A DNA stretch of 64,000 nucleotides from Acorus gramineus (GCA_030737835.1 CM060857.1:11915496-11979495); one strand, 5' to 3'. Positions 47,150-58,794 are shown, counted from the stretch's first letter. The notes: generated by a model not told the origin, from the sequence alone. Numbers and translations: made by a program.

Positions 47150-47900
47150 ATGGGGGGGTGTGTGTGTGTGTTGGATATATCAGTATTATTTAAGGGAGGA
47201 TCCATTGCACTAGATTTCATGCAAAAAAAGATAGAAGCTTTTGGTTCTCTTGGATTCCTCACTTCATTTACTCTCTCTACATATTCAAATCACTCTATCT
47301 CATGGTAGGCTTCTATCTGTATCACTCTTGATCAGAACTTCTCATCAGCTATTTAAAGTATCTTAACAAACTAGACCATCATATAGATATCAACAAGTAT
47401 GTTTTACTTTTCTTTTTGTTCTAATATTTAGATTTGTTTATTTCCATACTCATTATTTTGCTCTAATTTATGAATTTTTTTTGTTGAGGTTTATTTTTGT
47501 TGATGAATACACTCCCTTCTCTTTCAGTGTTGCGTATGGATGGCTGTGGTCTAGTAGGTATTCCTTCTCTTCTTTCGCTAATAAATTTTCACTGAACTAA
47601 ACCTTGGTGGCAATAACTTCAATACTACATTGCCTGACTGGTTATTCTGTATCAACCACCGTGTTGCCCTCAATATAAGCAGTAATATGTTTCAAGGATT
47701 GTTCCTGCAAACAATTGGAAATATCCAAAATTTACAAATGTTGGATTTATCAAATAATGAAATTGGAGAAGAAATCCCAGCAACCGTTGGGAACTTGACA
47801 AGACTGCGTGATTTATATTGATCAAGTAACAATATCATCGAACAGATACCATCATTCATTGGCAACCTACAAAACTTACAGGAGTCAGACTTGCGTTCAG
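47150..47900 (+). pseudogene. RLP fragment (leader joined to mid-LRR coding)
   Basis: 47165-47505 matches the promoter, leader exon and start of the leader intron of RLP4/RLP5 (TATTTAA at 47187, GATATCAACAAGTATG at 47387). At about 47500 it jumps to sequence matching codons near residue 208 of RLP4 (CTCCCTTCTCTTTCAGTGTT against RLP4 50268) and continues through four LRRs to about 47895. Stops and small deletions interrupt the frame (for example the missing bases at AATTTTCACTG and TGA after GATTTATAT). The signal peptide, cap and C-terminal half are absent. It is not functional. Confidence 0.85.
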
Positions 47901-48257
47901 AAGATCACTTGCACTAGTTTGGCTCAACAAAGAAGGAACGATTATGGACAGTGAGAAGCAATGATAATGGAAGCAATGAAGGAAGAGCGTTGATACTCTT
48001 AGCCCTTTTGGCAACCCCGTTTGTAGTTTAGAAGTTGTCCCATTGGGATAGCGTAGTGTATGCAGTGTTATTGCAGTGTATAAAAATTATTATTGTGTAT
48101 GTTATATTATCCTTTCTAAAAATCCTTTCTAAGCCCTCGATTAATCCTTCACTTAGGCCTAGGTGAGTCTGGCCCATAACATTTAGTGCTCAACCGCTTT
48201 TTTTATTAGTCCACATTTCCTCCTCAACCACCCGACTAGCATCTAACGTTTTTTACA

Positions 48258-48520
48258 ACTTCCGCATGTGATGTCAAATAGTTGAATCACCCAAGCATAT
48301 GTTTTACATTTCACATGCTTTACATGCAAGACCATTCACCTTATGTAATATACAATATACTTTTCATTATATATCCAGGTGCCCTTAGCAGATTGCAAGG
48401 CGGGACAAGAGATGTCTTTTTTCCTTATTGAAAGGAACCTTAGGTCAAAATATTATTATGATATAACCTAAAAAATTATTAATGACTGATACAACTGATA
48501 TTCTGATTATAATAGGATGC
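48258..48520 (+). pseudogene. Dihydrouridine synthase fragment 1
   Basis: It matches the end of intron 2 and the first 25 bases of exon 3 (GTGCCCTTAGCAGATTGCAA against 45327), then jumps to GGACAAGAGAT (45537) and then to the 3' flank (GGAACCTTAGGTCAAAATATT against 46237). Most of exon 3 is deleted. It lies directly upstream of the RLP4 unit. Confidence 0.8.
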
Positions 48521-48754
48521 TTATCTTGTCTGAGGAATCAAGTAACCATCCAAATGGGACTGGGCAATGGCAGCTGTGGTTTTTTTGAGATGGTTCTACC
48601 ACACAATTTGGGTGTGAAAAATATGTAGACCACTGTGTATTTTTATGACAACTATATATATCTTCATAATGAAAATGTGAAAAGAAAATGAACGACGAGG
48701 TACGTTAGATGGCAGTCGATGTATATTTGTAGCCTGATTTATAGCTAGTTCTCA

Positions 48755-48917
48755 TTTTTTTTATATAATGAAATTTGATGCACATGCGCGTGTTAAGTGT
48801 CAATAAATTGAATAGTACGGTATTCATAAGGGACATGAATTTTTTTTTATAATGAAATTTGATGCACATGCGCGTGGAAGTATCAATAAATTGAATAGTT
48901 ATTCATAAGGGACATGA
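48755..48917. repeat. Tandem duplication, about 80 bp
   Basis: Two adjacent copies share ATAATGAAATTTGATGCACA, TGCGCGTG, TCAATAAATTGAATAGT and ATTCATAAGGGACATGA, with small indels between them. Confidence 0.88.
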
Positions 48918-49089
48918 TGACGTTGTTGACGTACTTATAATTTATGCCTAGAATTGATTCTTTACCCTGTTTGAATGGGAGAATAGGATAGGAATAGCGA
49001 GAAATAGAGAAAAGTAAAGACAAAAAACTGTTTGTTTATGAGGAATAAAGGTATTGGGGGGTGGGGGGGGGGGTGGTTGGATGTATTAG

Positions 49090-49640
49090 TAGTATTATTT
49101 AAAGGAGGATCCATTGCAGTAGATTTCACGAAAAAAAAGATAGAAGCTTTTGGTTCTCTCGGATTCCTCACTTCATTTACTCTCTATATATATTCAAATC
49201 ACTCTCATGGTGGCTTCTATCTGTATCACTCTTGATCAGAACTTCTCAACAGCTGTCTAAAGTATCTTAACAAACTAGACCATCATATAGATATCAACAA
49301 GTATGTTTTACTTTTCTTTTTGTTCTAATATTTAGATTTGTTTATTTCAATACTGATTATTTGGTTCTAATTTATGAACTTTTCTTGTTGAGGTTTTTTT
49401 TTGTTGATGCTTGTTTATTATTTTGGATGATGACACCTTTTAGAATAGAAGTTTGGAAACTTGAAGTTGGAACTGATGACATGTTCTCATTATGTATCAA
49501 ACAGAATAAAACATTTCATTTCTTATTTCAACATGCAGGAGTTTGATTAATAAATATTCATGGTATTTGGACACCACCATTACTGTCCTGCCATTGGTGT
49601 GTGATACATTATTTTGAGTTGTAGTAGTGAAAGCGGAACT
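49090..49640 (+). promoter_or_regulatory. RLP4 core promoter, leader and 5'-UTR intron
   Basis: The TATTTAAA box (49096-49103) is followed by a leader exon and a GTATGT donor at 49301. A T-rich stretch runs to the acceptor TGCAG ending at 49538, giving a 238-nt intron, and a second leader segment reaches the ATG at 49641. The whole interval is almost identical to 60267-60817. It contains a 14-codon upstream ORF. Confidence 0.6.
49560..49604 (+). promoter_or_regulatory. Upstream ORF in the RLP4 leader
   Basis: ATG at 49560 opens a 14-codon frame (MVFGHHHYCPAIGV) ending TGA at 49602-49604, 36 bases before the main ATG. The RLP5 copy (60737-60781) differs at one residue. It would be in the mature mRNA if the predicted intron is real. 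Confidence 0.4.
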
Positions 49641-52600
49641 ATGGCTACAGATTCAGCCCTCAAAGTTCCACTCAATCACTATATTTTCTTCATTCTCATT
49701 GCTGTCCAATCATCCGTTTCGAGTGGATGCATCAAAACAGAGAGGGAGTCCCTCCTAAACTTCAAAGGTGGTCTCAGAGATCCAGGTTCTGTACTCTCTT
49801 CATGGACAGGCTCAGACTGCTGCGCTTGGCACGGAGTCGGCTGCGACAACAGGACGGGTCATGTTGTGAGGCTTGACCTTCACAATCAACATGATTTCAA
49901 TCTTGACAGTGGCAACTATGGTTTGGGTGGTGAGATCCGTCCTTCGTTACTTGGTCTGGAACAACTCACTCGCTTGGACCTCAGCCTGAACAACTTCAGT
50001 CTCATTCCTATCCCGACCTTCATTGGATCGCTAAGAAAATTGAAATATCTTAATCTTTCTTCAGCGGGCTTCCGCGGGAAGATCCCTTCTCAAATCAGGA
50101 ACATCACTGGCTTGCAATACCTTGATATAAGCAAAAATTACATTACTGCACCTGATGTCTATGCAGGTGATATTGAGTGGCTGTCACAATTTTCATCTCT
50201 GAAATACCTCGACTTAAGTTGGGTGGACCTTAAAAATGTGACCAACTGGGCACAGGTGATGAATACGCTCCCTTCTCTTTCGGTGTTGCGTCTGGATGAC
50301 TGCGGGCTAGTTAGTATTCCTTCTTCTCTTTCGATCATAAATTTTACATCTCTCATTGAACTAAACCTTGCTGGCAACAACTTTAATACTACATTGCCTG
50401 ACTGGTTATTCCATATCAACAACCTTGTTGCCCTCAATATGAGCAATAATATGTTTCAAGGATTGTTCCCACGAACAATTGGAAATCTCCAAAATTTACA
50501 AAAGTTGGATTTATCATATAATAAAATTGGAGGAGAAATCCCAACAACCATTGGGAACTTGACAAGACTGCGTGATTTGTATTTATCAAGTAACAATATT
50601 ATTGGAAAGATACCATCATCCATTGGCAACCTACAGAATTTGCAGGAGTTGGACTTGTCCTTGAACAATATCAATGGAAGTATACCATCATCCATTGGTA
50701 ACCTATATAACTTGCAGAAGTTAGATTTGTCATCGAACAACGTCTCTGGATCGATGGATGTTTTATTGGGATTCTCTGGTCTTCCTTCAAAGACGATGAA
50801 TGTTAAGGAGAATAATCGTAATGGTCCAGTTGTTGCAGTTTCTGGAAAGCTATTTCCATTGAAATATTTAGCAGTCGATGGCAATAAACTGAGTGGAACC
50901 ATCCCGGAGATCATCGGGCAATTCTTAGAGCTAGAATATTTAAGTCTCAGATATAATTCTTTTAAGGGTGTGATGATGTCTGAGGCTCACTTTGCCAATC
51001 TCACCAAATTAAATCATCTCGACTTGTCACACAGCTTGCTTAGTTTGAATGTGAGTCCACAATGGGTTCCACCATTTCAAGCTCAAGAGATTTGGTTAGG
51101 TTCTTGCCGATCGGGGCCCAACTTCCCAGCTTGGCTACGCAGCCAGACAAAAGTTAGTGCATTGGACATATCTGATAATGATATTTCAGATACAGTTCCA
51201 AACTGGTTCTGGAATTTATCTTCCCCTATCCAGTTTTTGGATTTGTCTGATAACCAAATGGGGGGAAAGCTACCACACGACGCATTTGAATTTTTTCGCT
51301 CTCTTGGTTCAATAAACTTGAATTCAAACTACTTTGATGGTCCCCTCCCCCGTCTTCCTACTGGCTCATCCCTTTTTCTCTCTGAAAATTCATTCTCCGG
51401 ACCTATAGTCCTAAACATCACAGTCTCCACTTGGTCAAAATGGACAGATTCTATATATCTTTCTGACAACCTTATTGATGGTAGCATTCCCCCCTCCATC
51501 TGCAAAGCGCAATGGGAAATCCTTGATCTCTCTGATAACCATCTATCAGGAGTTCTCCCTGATTGTTGGTCTTCATCAGCTGTGGAAGTCATCATTTTGT
51601 CGAACAACAATTTATCCGGTGCTATTCCTGCTTCAATGGGATATATCAATCTCAAGTCACTGCATTTGAATAGCAATCATCTCTCCGGTGAGCTTCCATC
51701 CTCCTTGAAGAACTCCAGAGACTTAGTCTTTCTTGATCTTGGTGATAATGAACTATCCGGCCCGATACCAATGTGGCTTGGTGAAAGCCTATCATCTCTA
51801 AAGGTTCTTCGACTTCGATCGAATCAATTCAGTGGACTCATTCCTCCCCAGCTATCACACCTTGCTTACCTTCAGGTCTTGGACCTCGCAAACAACAATC
51901 TTTCAGGAACGATACCGCCATTCTTTGGGAATTTCAGTTCAATGGTTGCAACTCAAAAGAAAAGTGGTTCTCTTTACAATGTGTCATCACCATTATCATA
52001 CACTGTATCATCCCCATCAACAAAATACACTGTAATATTTACATTCAGTGAAGAACTTCTCGTTGTCACAAAAGGTGAAGGACTCCACTACACCAGCACG
52101 CTTTCGCTAGTCACAAGCATGGACCTTTCAAATAATGGTCTCTCTGGAGATATTCCTAAAGAGCTAATGAAGTTGACTGGACTGCGATTCTTCAACTTAT
52201 CTAGAAATCAATTGACAGGAAAGATCCCCCAAAACATTGGAGGCTTGGGACTATTGGAGTCCTTAGATCTATCATTGAACAAACTCTCGGGTGAAATTCC
52301 AAGTACCATGTCGAGACTGACTTCTCTAGAGTTCTTGAATTTGTCATATAATGAATTGTCCGGAAGAATTCCATCAGGCAATCAGCTTCAGACCTTCACG
52401 GATCCGTCTATTTATATAGGCAATCATGACCTCTGCGGCATTCCCTTACCCATACAGTGCCCCGGTGACGGAGCACCTCAACCTATGTCTTCTTCGGGTT
52501 GGGATGTAGGAGATGAGGACAATGGATCTGACATGACATGGTTTTACATGGGCATGGGACCAGGATTAGTTGCAGGTTTTTGGGGAATCATGGGTGTTTT

Positions 52601-52706
52601 GTATTTCAAAAGATCATGGAGGATAGCCTTATTCCGCTTCTTTGATGACATCTGGGATTGTCTATATGCGGCAATGGTTGCGAGGTTTGCTAGGTGGAGA
52701 AATTAG
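49641..52706 (+). CDS. RLP4: LRR receptor-like protein (EIX/Cf-like), complete
   Basis: 1021 residues from the first ATG (49641); the frame is open nine codons earlier, but only from a TTG. It has a signal peptide (about 1-29), LRRNT_2 cap (CIKTERESLLNFKGG, CCAWHGVGC), a long array of extracellular LRRs with many N-x-S/T sites, the non-LRR island before the last LRRs (SYTVSSPSTKYTV...KGEGLHYTSTL), cap CGIPLPIQC, acidic juxtamembrane stretch (GWDVGDEDNGSD), one transmembrane helix with GxxxG spacing (MGMGPGLVAGFWGIMGVLYF), and a short basic tail with no kinase. Family knowledge: such proteins sit at the plasma membrane, pair constitutively with the kinase SOBIR1 through the GxxxG helix, and recruit BAK1 on ligand binding. 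The ligand is unknown. It is nearly identical to RLP5 outside residues 318-453. Confidence 0.92.
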   Translation: MATDSALKVPLNHYIFFILIAVQSSVSSGCIKTERESLLNFKGGLRDPGSVLSSWTGSDCCAWHGVGCDNRTGHVVRLDLHNQHDFNLDSGNYGLGGEIRPSLLGLEQLTRLDLSLNNFSLIPIPTFIGSLRKLKYLNLSSAGFRGKIPSQIRNITGLQYLDISKNYITAPDVYAGDIEWLSQFSSLKYLDLSWVDLKNVTNWAQVMNTLPSLSVLRLDDCGLVSIPSSLSIINFTSLIELNLAGNNFNTTLPDWLFHINNLVALNMSNNMFQGLFPRTIGNLQNLQKLDLSYNKIGGEIPTTIGNLTRLRDLYLSSNNIIGKIPSSIGNLQNLQELDLSLNNINGSIPSSIGNLYNLQKLDLSSNNVSGSMDVLLGFSGLPSKTMNVKENNRNGPVVAVSGKLFPLKYLAVDGNKLSGTIPEIIGQFLELEYLSLRYNSFKGVMMSEAHFANLTKLNHLDLSHSLLSLNVSPQWVPPFQAQEIWLGSCRSGPNFPAWLRSQTKVSALDISDNDISDTVPNWFWNLSSPIQFLDLSDNQMGGKLPHDAFEFFRSLGSINLNSNYFDGPLPRLPTGSSLFLSENSFSGPIVLNITVSTWSKWTDSIYLSDNLIDGSIPPSICKAQWEILDLSDNHLSGVLPDCWSSSAVEVIILSNNNLSGAIPASMGYINLKSLHLNSNHLSGELPSSLKNSRDLVFLDLGDNELSGPIPMWLGESLSSLKVLRLRSNQFSGLIPPQLSHLAYLQVLDLANNNLSGTIPPFFGNFSSMVATQKKSGSLYNVSSPLSYTVSSPSTKYTVIFTFSEELLVVTKGEGLHYTSTLSLVTSMDLSNNGLSGDIPKELMKLTGLRFFNLSRNQLTGKIPQNIGGLGLLESLDLSLNKLSGEIPSTMSRLTSLEFLNLSYNELSGRIPSGNQLQTFTDPSIYIGNHDLCGIPLPIQCPGDGAPQPMSSSGWDVGDEDNGSDMTWFYMGMGPGLVAGFWGIMGVLYFKRSWRIALFRFFDDIWDCLYAAMVARFARWRN

Positions 52707-55094
52707 AGAGAGAGAGCAACCACAAGTTAGGAAGTCTTGGAGAGACTGTTTTTGTATGTGTGTGTATAATAATGCGTGTTGTATAATAATGTGTGTGTGT
52801 ACCACCATATCCCGTGTTATTATGTTGTATGTAAATAACAACTCAAACTATCTATGTATAAATAACGAGATTGCCTAGCAGTAAAAAGTTTTATTATTTC
52901 TAAAATCCAATTTTTTTCCTTTTTTTTTTTTTACTTACAGCGGACTAAAATCATAACTCATGAACATCTTGGTCACAAGCTATCTCAAGATCATTTTAAC
53001 AAAATCAGTCTAAAATGCGTGTTGGATTAATGGGTAAAAAGTTTAATGCGCGAGACTAATAATGTGTGGCAAGGTCGTTCAAACAAAAAAAAAAATTAAA
53101 AAAAAGCTTAAAAAGTTTTTTTTAAGAAATGGTAAACATCTATGCGTCTTAAATTTTATTCAAATTCAATTGACAAGCCCTTGTAAATTTAATAATGACA
53201 ATGTTAACATTCTCGATGTATAGCATACTTAGAGAAATTAAAAACATGTAAAATCACTTTTAAATAAAAATTATTTTTTTTATTGAAATTATTTTTCAAT
53301 TAGATGATGGTGTGAAAAGTTTTAAAAATAGTAAGAGATATTTAATACAGCTACATGGACCCTAAAGTTTAGGTCCAATTGGGAAGCCCCAATAATAAAT
53401 GTCATTGTGTCCATTTGCATATGAAAAGCTAAAAATTCTGAAACTCATATTCAAATACATTTTCAATGTTTAGCTTTTCAAACCATAATATTTCTTTTTA
53501 GGCAAAAAAAATTTGCGGTTGAAAATCTAATAAAACATAGTTTTTCAAAAGCTGAATTTGAAACATAAAATTTTAAGAATCTCATAGTTTCAACCTCATA
53601 TCCAAACGCACCCGTTATCTCATTAGTTCTTTGTTTGACAATACTATCATTTCTTTATATTTGAATTTTTTATTCTCAAGAAAGCAATCTCTCAAATTCA
53701 TTTTTTACTCTTCTATGTCATCAGCCACTTCAAAAATATATTCCTGCTGGCATCCTCATCTCCATCGACCGGTGTTACCACCCTTAGATTCCATTTGTCG
53801 CCCTCTATCATATGAGAGGTAGATCAGCTATCTTTCGAACCCTCCTCCAGCCTCCACCTCCTCCAACCTCTACCTCCACTATTTTTCAGATACAACTACA
53901 AATATATATGAATATATTAGAATTTCAGATACAGATATTAGTTGTTTCATATACAGATAGATATTTGGATACAGTCCTATATTAGTTTTTTCAGATACAT
54001 ATACATATGAGTATATTAGTTTTTTCAGATACAAATATAGATACAGATTTAGATACAATTCTTATTCACATGAAAATGCATGTATTATTTAGATATACCT
54101 TACATGTATCTAAATTTAAAATTTTGATCTATTCTTTGGTGTTTTAATAACATATACTGATCAAATGATTGTAGAAGAACAATGTGTATAAATGATTGAA
54201 TTGGAAGGAATAAAAAAAAAACTCATAATCAAATAGTTAAAAATATATTAAAAATTAATCTAGTTTTTCATTAACATAATAATATTTCTTGCAATAAAAC
54301 TGTAACGATTCTAAACAAATCAAATTCACGCTTGTGACAAGTACCACCGTAAGACGTCAATGAAGTTCCACGATTTTGACAGCCAAGATGATCTGAAAAT
54401 TGAAGAACAGATAATAATAATAATAATAAAAACTCTGGAATGCCATTGTAATCAACATCGTCTCCCGCTCGGCCACAGATATGAAAAAAAAATCCTGATT
54501 AAGATTTGTAGGTATCAATTAAAAAAAAAAAAAGAAACATACAGGGATATAACATATGCAACTCATAGGATTTGTGATGAGGCCTAAAAATTGAGACTTA
54601 AAAATCATTTTTATATTTAATATAAGAGACGATGTCAATTGCGTCATTTAGGTTATAAAATTGTTAAATGAGATTTTTTCAGTAAAATTTTTAAAATAAG
54701 TCGTTTTGGGTTTTTTTTATCTTTAGAAGAATTTATTTGGAATTTTCTTTTTATAAAATGTAAAAAAATGGTTTAACATATAAATCCCTTTATTTGCAAA
54801 ATGTTGATAACATGTGTTTTGAGGCATGAACCCCCTTTATCATTTTAAATCATATAAAATCTCCAATTATCATATTTCATAAATCAGGGCTCAAATATTG
54901 AATCATTTTTAGATTTGATAATATTTTATTTATGTCCTATTCATATTTTATATAGAACTTATAAATAGTCAATCAAAAAATAAAAACTTCATTGTTACAT
55001 TTTTTTAATGAGAATGATTATAAATACAATCAAACAAAAAGATTACTTATTTTTTATTACTATTGAAATAATTATCTATTCCGAGCTTTTCTGC
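52707..55094. other. Intergenic downstream of RLP4
   Basis: No gene is supported. Noted items: a hairpin-prone MITE-like block at about 53400-53620 (GAAAAGCTAAAAATTCTGAA near one end, TTTTTCAAAAGCTGAATTTG near the other), a degenerate minisatellite at 53885-54065, and a short (AAT)n tract near 54412. Confidence 0.5.
53885..54065. repeat. Degenerate minisatellite (CAGATACA/TATTAGTTTTTT)
   Basis: CAGATACA or close variants occur about eight times, interspersed with TATTAGTTTTTTCAGATAC, at irregular spacing of 20-45 bp. Confidence 0.6.
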
Positions 55095-55662
55095 TAGGCC
55101 TGTCAATGTGTCAGGTCCAGGTCGGGTCCAGGTCAGGTCGGGTTGGGGTGGACCTGGACCATACCCGTTTGATTGTCGAGTCTTTCGGGTCGGGTCGGAT
55201 CAACCCATTAACAAGTCTAGGTTAGACAAAGAGAGGTCGAAGAACTTCTCAAAGGCATACAATAGCTTCATTTTTATTTTATTTTTAATAAAGTGTAGTG
55301 TATTATAAATAATTCTTCACTATTTTTTATTTTTTTAATATTTAATGAGAAGACATTAGGAATACTGTTTGGATTATTATGCTTTTACGTGAAGTCAAAA
55401 GGTTGTAAAAATATTTCAAATGTTTAAAATTTTAAATGATTATTCAATATTTAGTTATAAATGTTTGGTTGAATCATGATAATTTGGTTGGATCATAAAT
55501 AAAAAAATCACAAAGTATTTGAATTGGGTCCATCGGGTCCATAGGATCGGGTTGGGGTAGACCCAGACCCAACCTGTTTTCACTGTCGGGTCCTTTAGGT
55601 ATGGTATTTATACCATTTATCGGGTCGGGTCCGGATCGTCCCGCGATCAGTTGACAGGCCTA
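55095..55662 (+). mobile_element. hAT-like non-autonomous element, copy B
   Basis: Perfect 12-bp terminal inverted repeats (TAGGCCTGTCAA and TTGACAGGCCTA) are flanked by TTTTCTGC and TTTCCCGC, an 8-bp duplication matching at 6 of 8 bases. Subterminal arrays of GGGTCGGGTC motifs occur at both ends. The interior is shared with copies A and C. There is no transposase. Confidence 0.8.
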
Positions 55663-55821
55663 TTTCCCGCTACCCAAAAAGGTTGATTATTTATATATAT
55701 ATATTTTTAAATGAAAATGTTATTTTCATCAATTTTTTATTTTGTTAGTGATTTGTTTTTATTTTGTACTATCTTATTGATTTTTTTTATTCTTGGCCTA
55801 ACGATGATATTATTTTTTTTT

Positions 55822-56358
55822 GGGAAAAATTCATATAATCTCCATTAAACTGATTGAAATCCATATAACCCCTTATTTTTCTTAAAATCTATATAACCCC
55901 CTTGAAAACACCAAGAAAATCCAAATAGCCCCCTAAATAAAATTTACGTTTACAGATGATGAATATTTTGTGAATATTATATTTAATTAATCCTGGCAGA
56001 AAATGCAATATCAAAAAAAACCCTATAATGTGTTAAAAATGCGAAAAATCTTTTATAAATAATAATTTTACCTCTCTAGATAAAGTTTTATAATATATCC
56101 AGATGAGGTAAAATCGTCATTTTTATAAGATTTTTAGTATTTTTAACACATTGTAGTGTTTTTTTAGTATATTGTGTTTTCAGTCAGGGTTAACCGAACG
56201 AAATATTCTTAAAATATTCATCATCTAGTAACGAAAATTTTATTAAGGGTGTTATTTGGATTTACTGAGTGTTTTCAAGGAGTTTTATAGATTTGAAGAA
56301 AAGTCAGGGGATTGTATGGATATTAGTCAGATTTCAGGGGGTTGTATAGATTTTTCCC
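55822..56358. mobile_element. Fold-back element, 537 bp
   Basis: GGGAAAAATTCATATAATCT at the left is mirrored by GGTTGTATAGATTTTTCCC at the right, and the two halves pair through most of their length (AATATTTTGTGAATATT near 55963 with AATATTCTTAAAATATT near 56203). Flanks are T-rich, so a target duplication cannot be fixed. A half copy lies at 28245-28500. Confidence 0.7.
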
Positions 56359-56497
56359 TTCTTTTTTTTTTTGGTAAGTGATTGAACAAGGGGACGGTTA
56401 TTTAAACCCCTGCTTAGTGGAAAGCCACCCCAATTGGAATGCCACCCAACCAATTTTTTAGAACCTATAAAACCACCCCGACTAAATACTATTGTGT

Positions 56498-57441
56498 AAA
56501 ACCACCCCTACCGACCACACCCCATTTTGAACCAAGCCCACCCCCTGTACTGTTCGACAAACGTAGTGTCGACCAATGCTACATACGTTAACACTTCTAC
56601 TGTCGAACTGAAGGGTTGCACAAACATTTTTTTTTTGTTATAATATCAACACATGTATTGTCGATATGTGTTAAATATGTTGTCAAGTGGAGTATCGATA
56701 CTAGCAGATTATTGAAAAATAAAAAGAGTTATGCTTTTCAAACTAACATCTTCTTCTTGTTTTTTTTTTGTGTTATATTTTATCCTTTAAAATCCTTGTT
56801 GATCAATGATTTTAATTCATTTCTTAATTATTAGTTTGATATAATTTATTTTTTTATCTATATTCAAACCAGGCTGGCAATATAAACTAACAAGGACTCA
56901 TTTTATTCAAATATGTGATTGATGTTAGTTTGAAAAGCGTAACTCTTTTATTTTGTGTGTATATCTCTTAATTTCTTGTATATGATTGAGTATTTACTTA
57001 ATTTTTTTACAGTGCAGTATGACTCCCAAGGCACGTATTCGACCTACAGTTTGCAATCGAAAAAATTATTCTAAGGACATGTCATTGAATTCTTTAGATG
57101 ATGAAGTTCAAGCATATCCATAAGAAGTAACTTGCAATTATCTGTTGGTATCGACACTATCATTGTTGGCCATTAACATTTTTCTCGACATCTTATATAC
57201 CGATCGATACTTATTTTTTTATTTTTTAATAATCTGTTAGTATCAACATTCCGCTTGACGACATATTTAACACATATCGACAATACATGTGTCGATATTA
57301 TAACAAAAAAAATGTTTGTGTAACCCTTCAGTTCGACACTCGAAGTGTCGACGTATGTAGCATCGGTCGACACTACGTTTGTCGAACAGTACAGGGAGTG
57401 GGCTTGGTTCAAAATGGGGTGTGGTCGGTAGGGGTGGTTTT
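56498..57441. mobile_element. Fold-back element, about 944 bp
   Basis: The outer arms 56498-56730 and 57210-57441 are very similar inverted repeats. TAAAACCACCCCTACCGACC on the left pairs with GGTCGGTAGGGGTGGTTTT on the right, and TGTTCGACAAACGTAGTGTC with GACACTACGTTTGTCGAACA. A smaller inverted pair (GAGTTATGCTTTTCAAACTA near 56728, TAGTTTGAAAAGCGTAACTC near 56930) is nested inside. The interior after 57000 has a short frame of unknown nature. No transposase domain is recognised. Confidence 0.75.
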
Positions 57442-58226
57442 CCTTTGATTTCGGGTGCATAAAAACGATTAATCACGGGATGATTTTCTAATTATATGAG
57501 GTGGGTATATAACTCCCCATTGAACAATGGGGTGACTCTGCGTGGTGTTCCTTGTCCCCACGCGGCCTTTTGTACTCATTTTTTGTCTTTTGTTCCCCCA
57601 TCTCTTCAATGTTGTCATTCTAATTTTCAACTTCTCAGTCTCTACTCTGATATGATTAATGGAAATCGTGGTAGCATTTTTTTCTCAAAAAAAATTCATG
57701 TGAGCAAAATCCCATATAAACCAATGTTAAAGTTGAGGGTACACATACAAGTTCTTGAAATTTTCCATCCAAACTTATCAAATATCCTCATAATATTTTA
57801 TTACTATTTAATTATGCAGGCATTAAAGTCTTTATAAATAATCATTAAGAAAAAAATTTCTCTACAAAAAATCAAATTATCTTTGTATGACTTTTATATT
57901 TCTTCATTTTCTATCTTTCATTGTTCACACTTCGCCTGAAGCTCTCAACAACCAGAAGCCCACCCCCTCCCTTTCCCATCACCCTCGCCATTGGCATCCA
58001 CCACCTCCTCTCCTCCCTAGCAGCATGCCTCCTACCACTTCGTCAAATGAGACAGACTAGGGGGAAATCAGACATGTTGGGAGGGGATAAAATATCGGAG
58101 ATAATTATTTAATCATTTCATGGTGTGGGTTAAGATTAGCTAGGGGTAAGTTGGGTCAAGGTTAACTTTTCAAACATATATACATCAGTTTCCATTTTAA
58201 TAAAGACTTATATGACATTACTTATG
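57442..58226. other. Intergenic, nothing recognised
   Basis: No domain-bearing ORF. Short frames at 57496-57837 and 57921-58112 look like chance. Confidence 0.5.
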
Positions 58227-58580
58227 GTTTAGGATTCATCCCGAAATTAGAGAGGAGCCTAACGTGCAGTGGAAGCTCACGTTCGGGTATGGTTGATCGG
58301 CTTAGGGAGAAATGTGAGAGGATTCCTCTTTATGAGAGAACCAGTTGTCCAAAAATTATCTTTGAAAGTTCTGGCAAAGTATTTTGAGGGCAAACTGAAG
58401 TCTGCTTGCAAGAGTATAACTTGTACTTTTTTAATGGTATAACAATTTCGCATTGTACGTGCTTCTCTATTCTTTTTAATTTGGATGAGATGTCATTGTT
58501 TAGGATTGGAAAGGAGCCCTGGATAAAAATATTATTATGATATGACCCAAAAGTTCATTAGTGATCAAAGATAATGTTTT
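58227..58580 (+). pseudogene. Dihydrouridine synthase fragment 2
   Basis: It matches the last roughly 165 coding bases of exon 3 and the 3' flank of the gene at 45897-46290 (GTTTAGGATTCATCCCGA, AGAGGATTCCTCTTTATGAG). About 12 bases are missing after ACGTTCGGG, and an early stop follows GCAAAGTATTTTGA. It precedes the RLP5 unit, as fragment 1 precedes RLP4. Confidence 0.85.
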
Positions 58581-58794
58581 AGATTTGAGAAGGTCTTTTT
58601 ATAAATCAGGAAATAATGTCAGTGTTTCAATACCATAAGTTTGGATCAAGAGTGACATGTGTTTTATCACATGTTTAGCATGTGAGTTTTTACTTTTTTG
58701 TGTTTTTTTATTGATAAATATATTTTTTCTGATCAAATATTCTTACAACAGAGTCTTTAAATAAAATGAGTTTCGATATTTTTATTGTGTAATT

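Noticed and set aside
56616..57476. Two similar ORFs with ..FFVIISTHVLSICVKYVV.. on opposite strands
   Set aside because: They are the two arms of one fold-back element, so the similarity is the inverted repeat, not a gene family.
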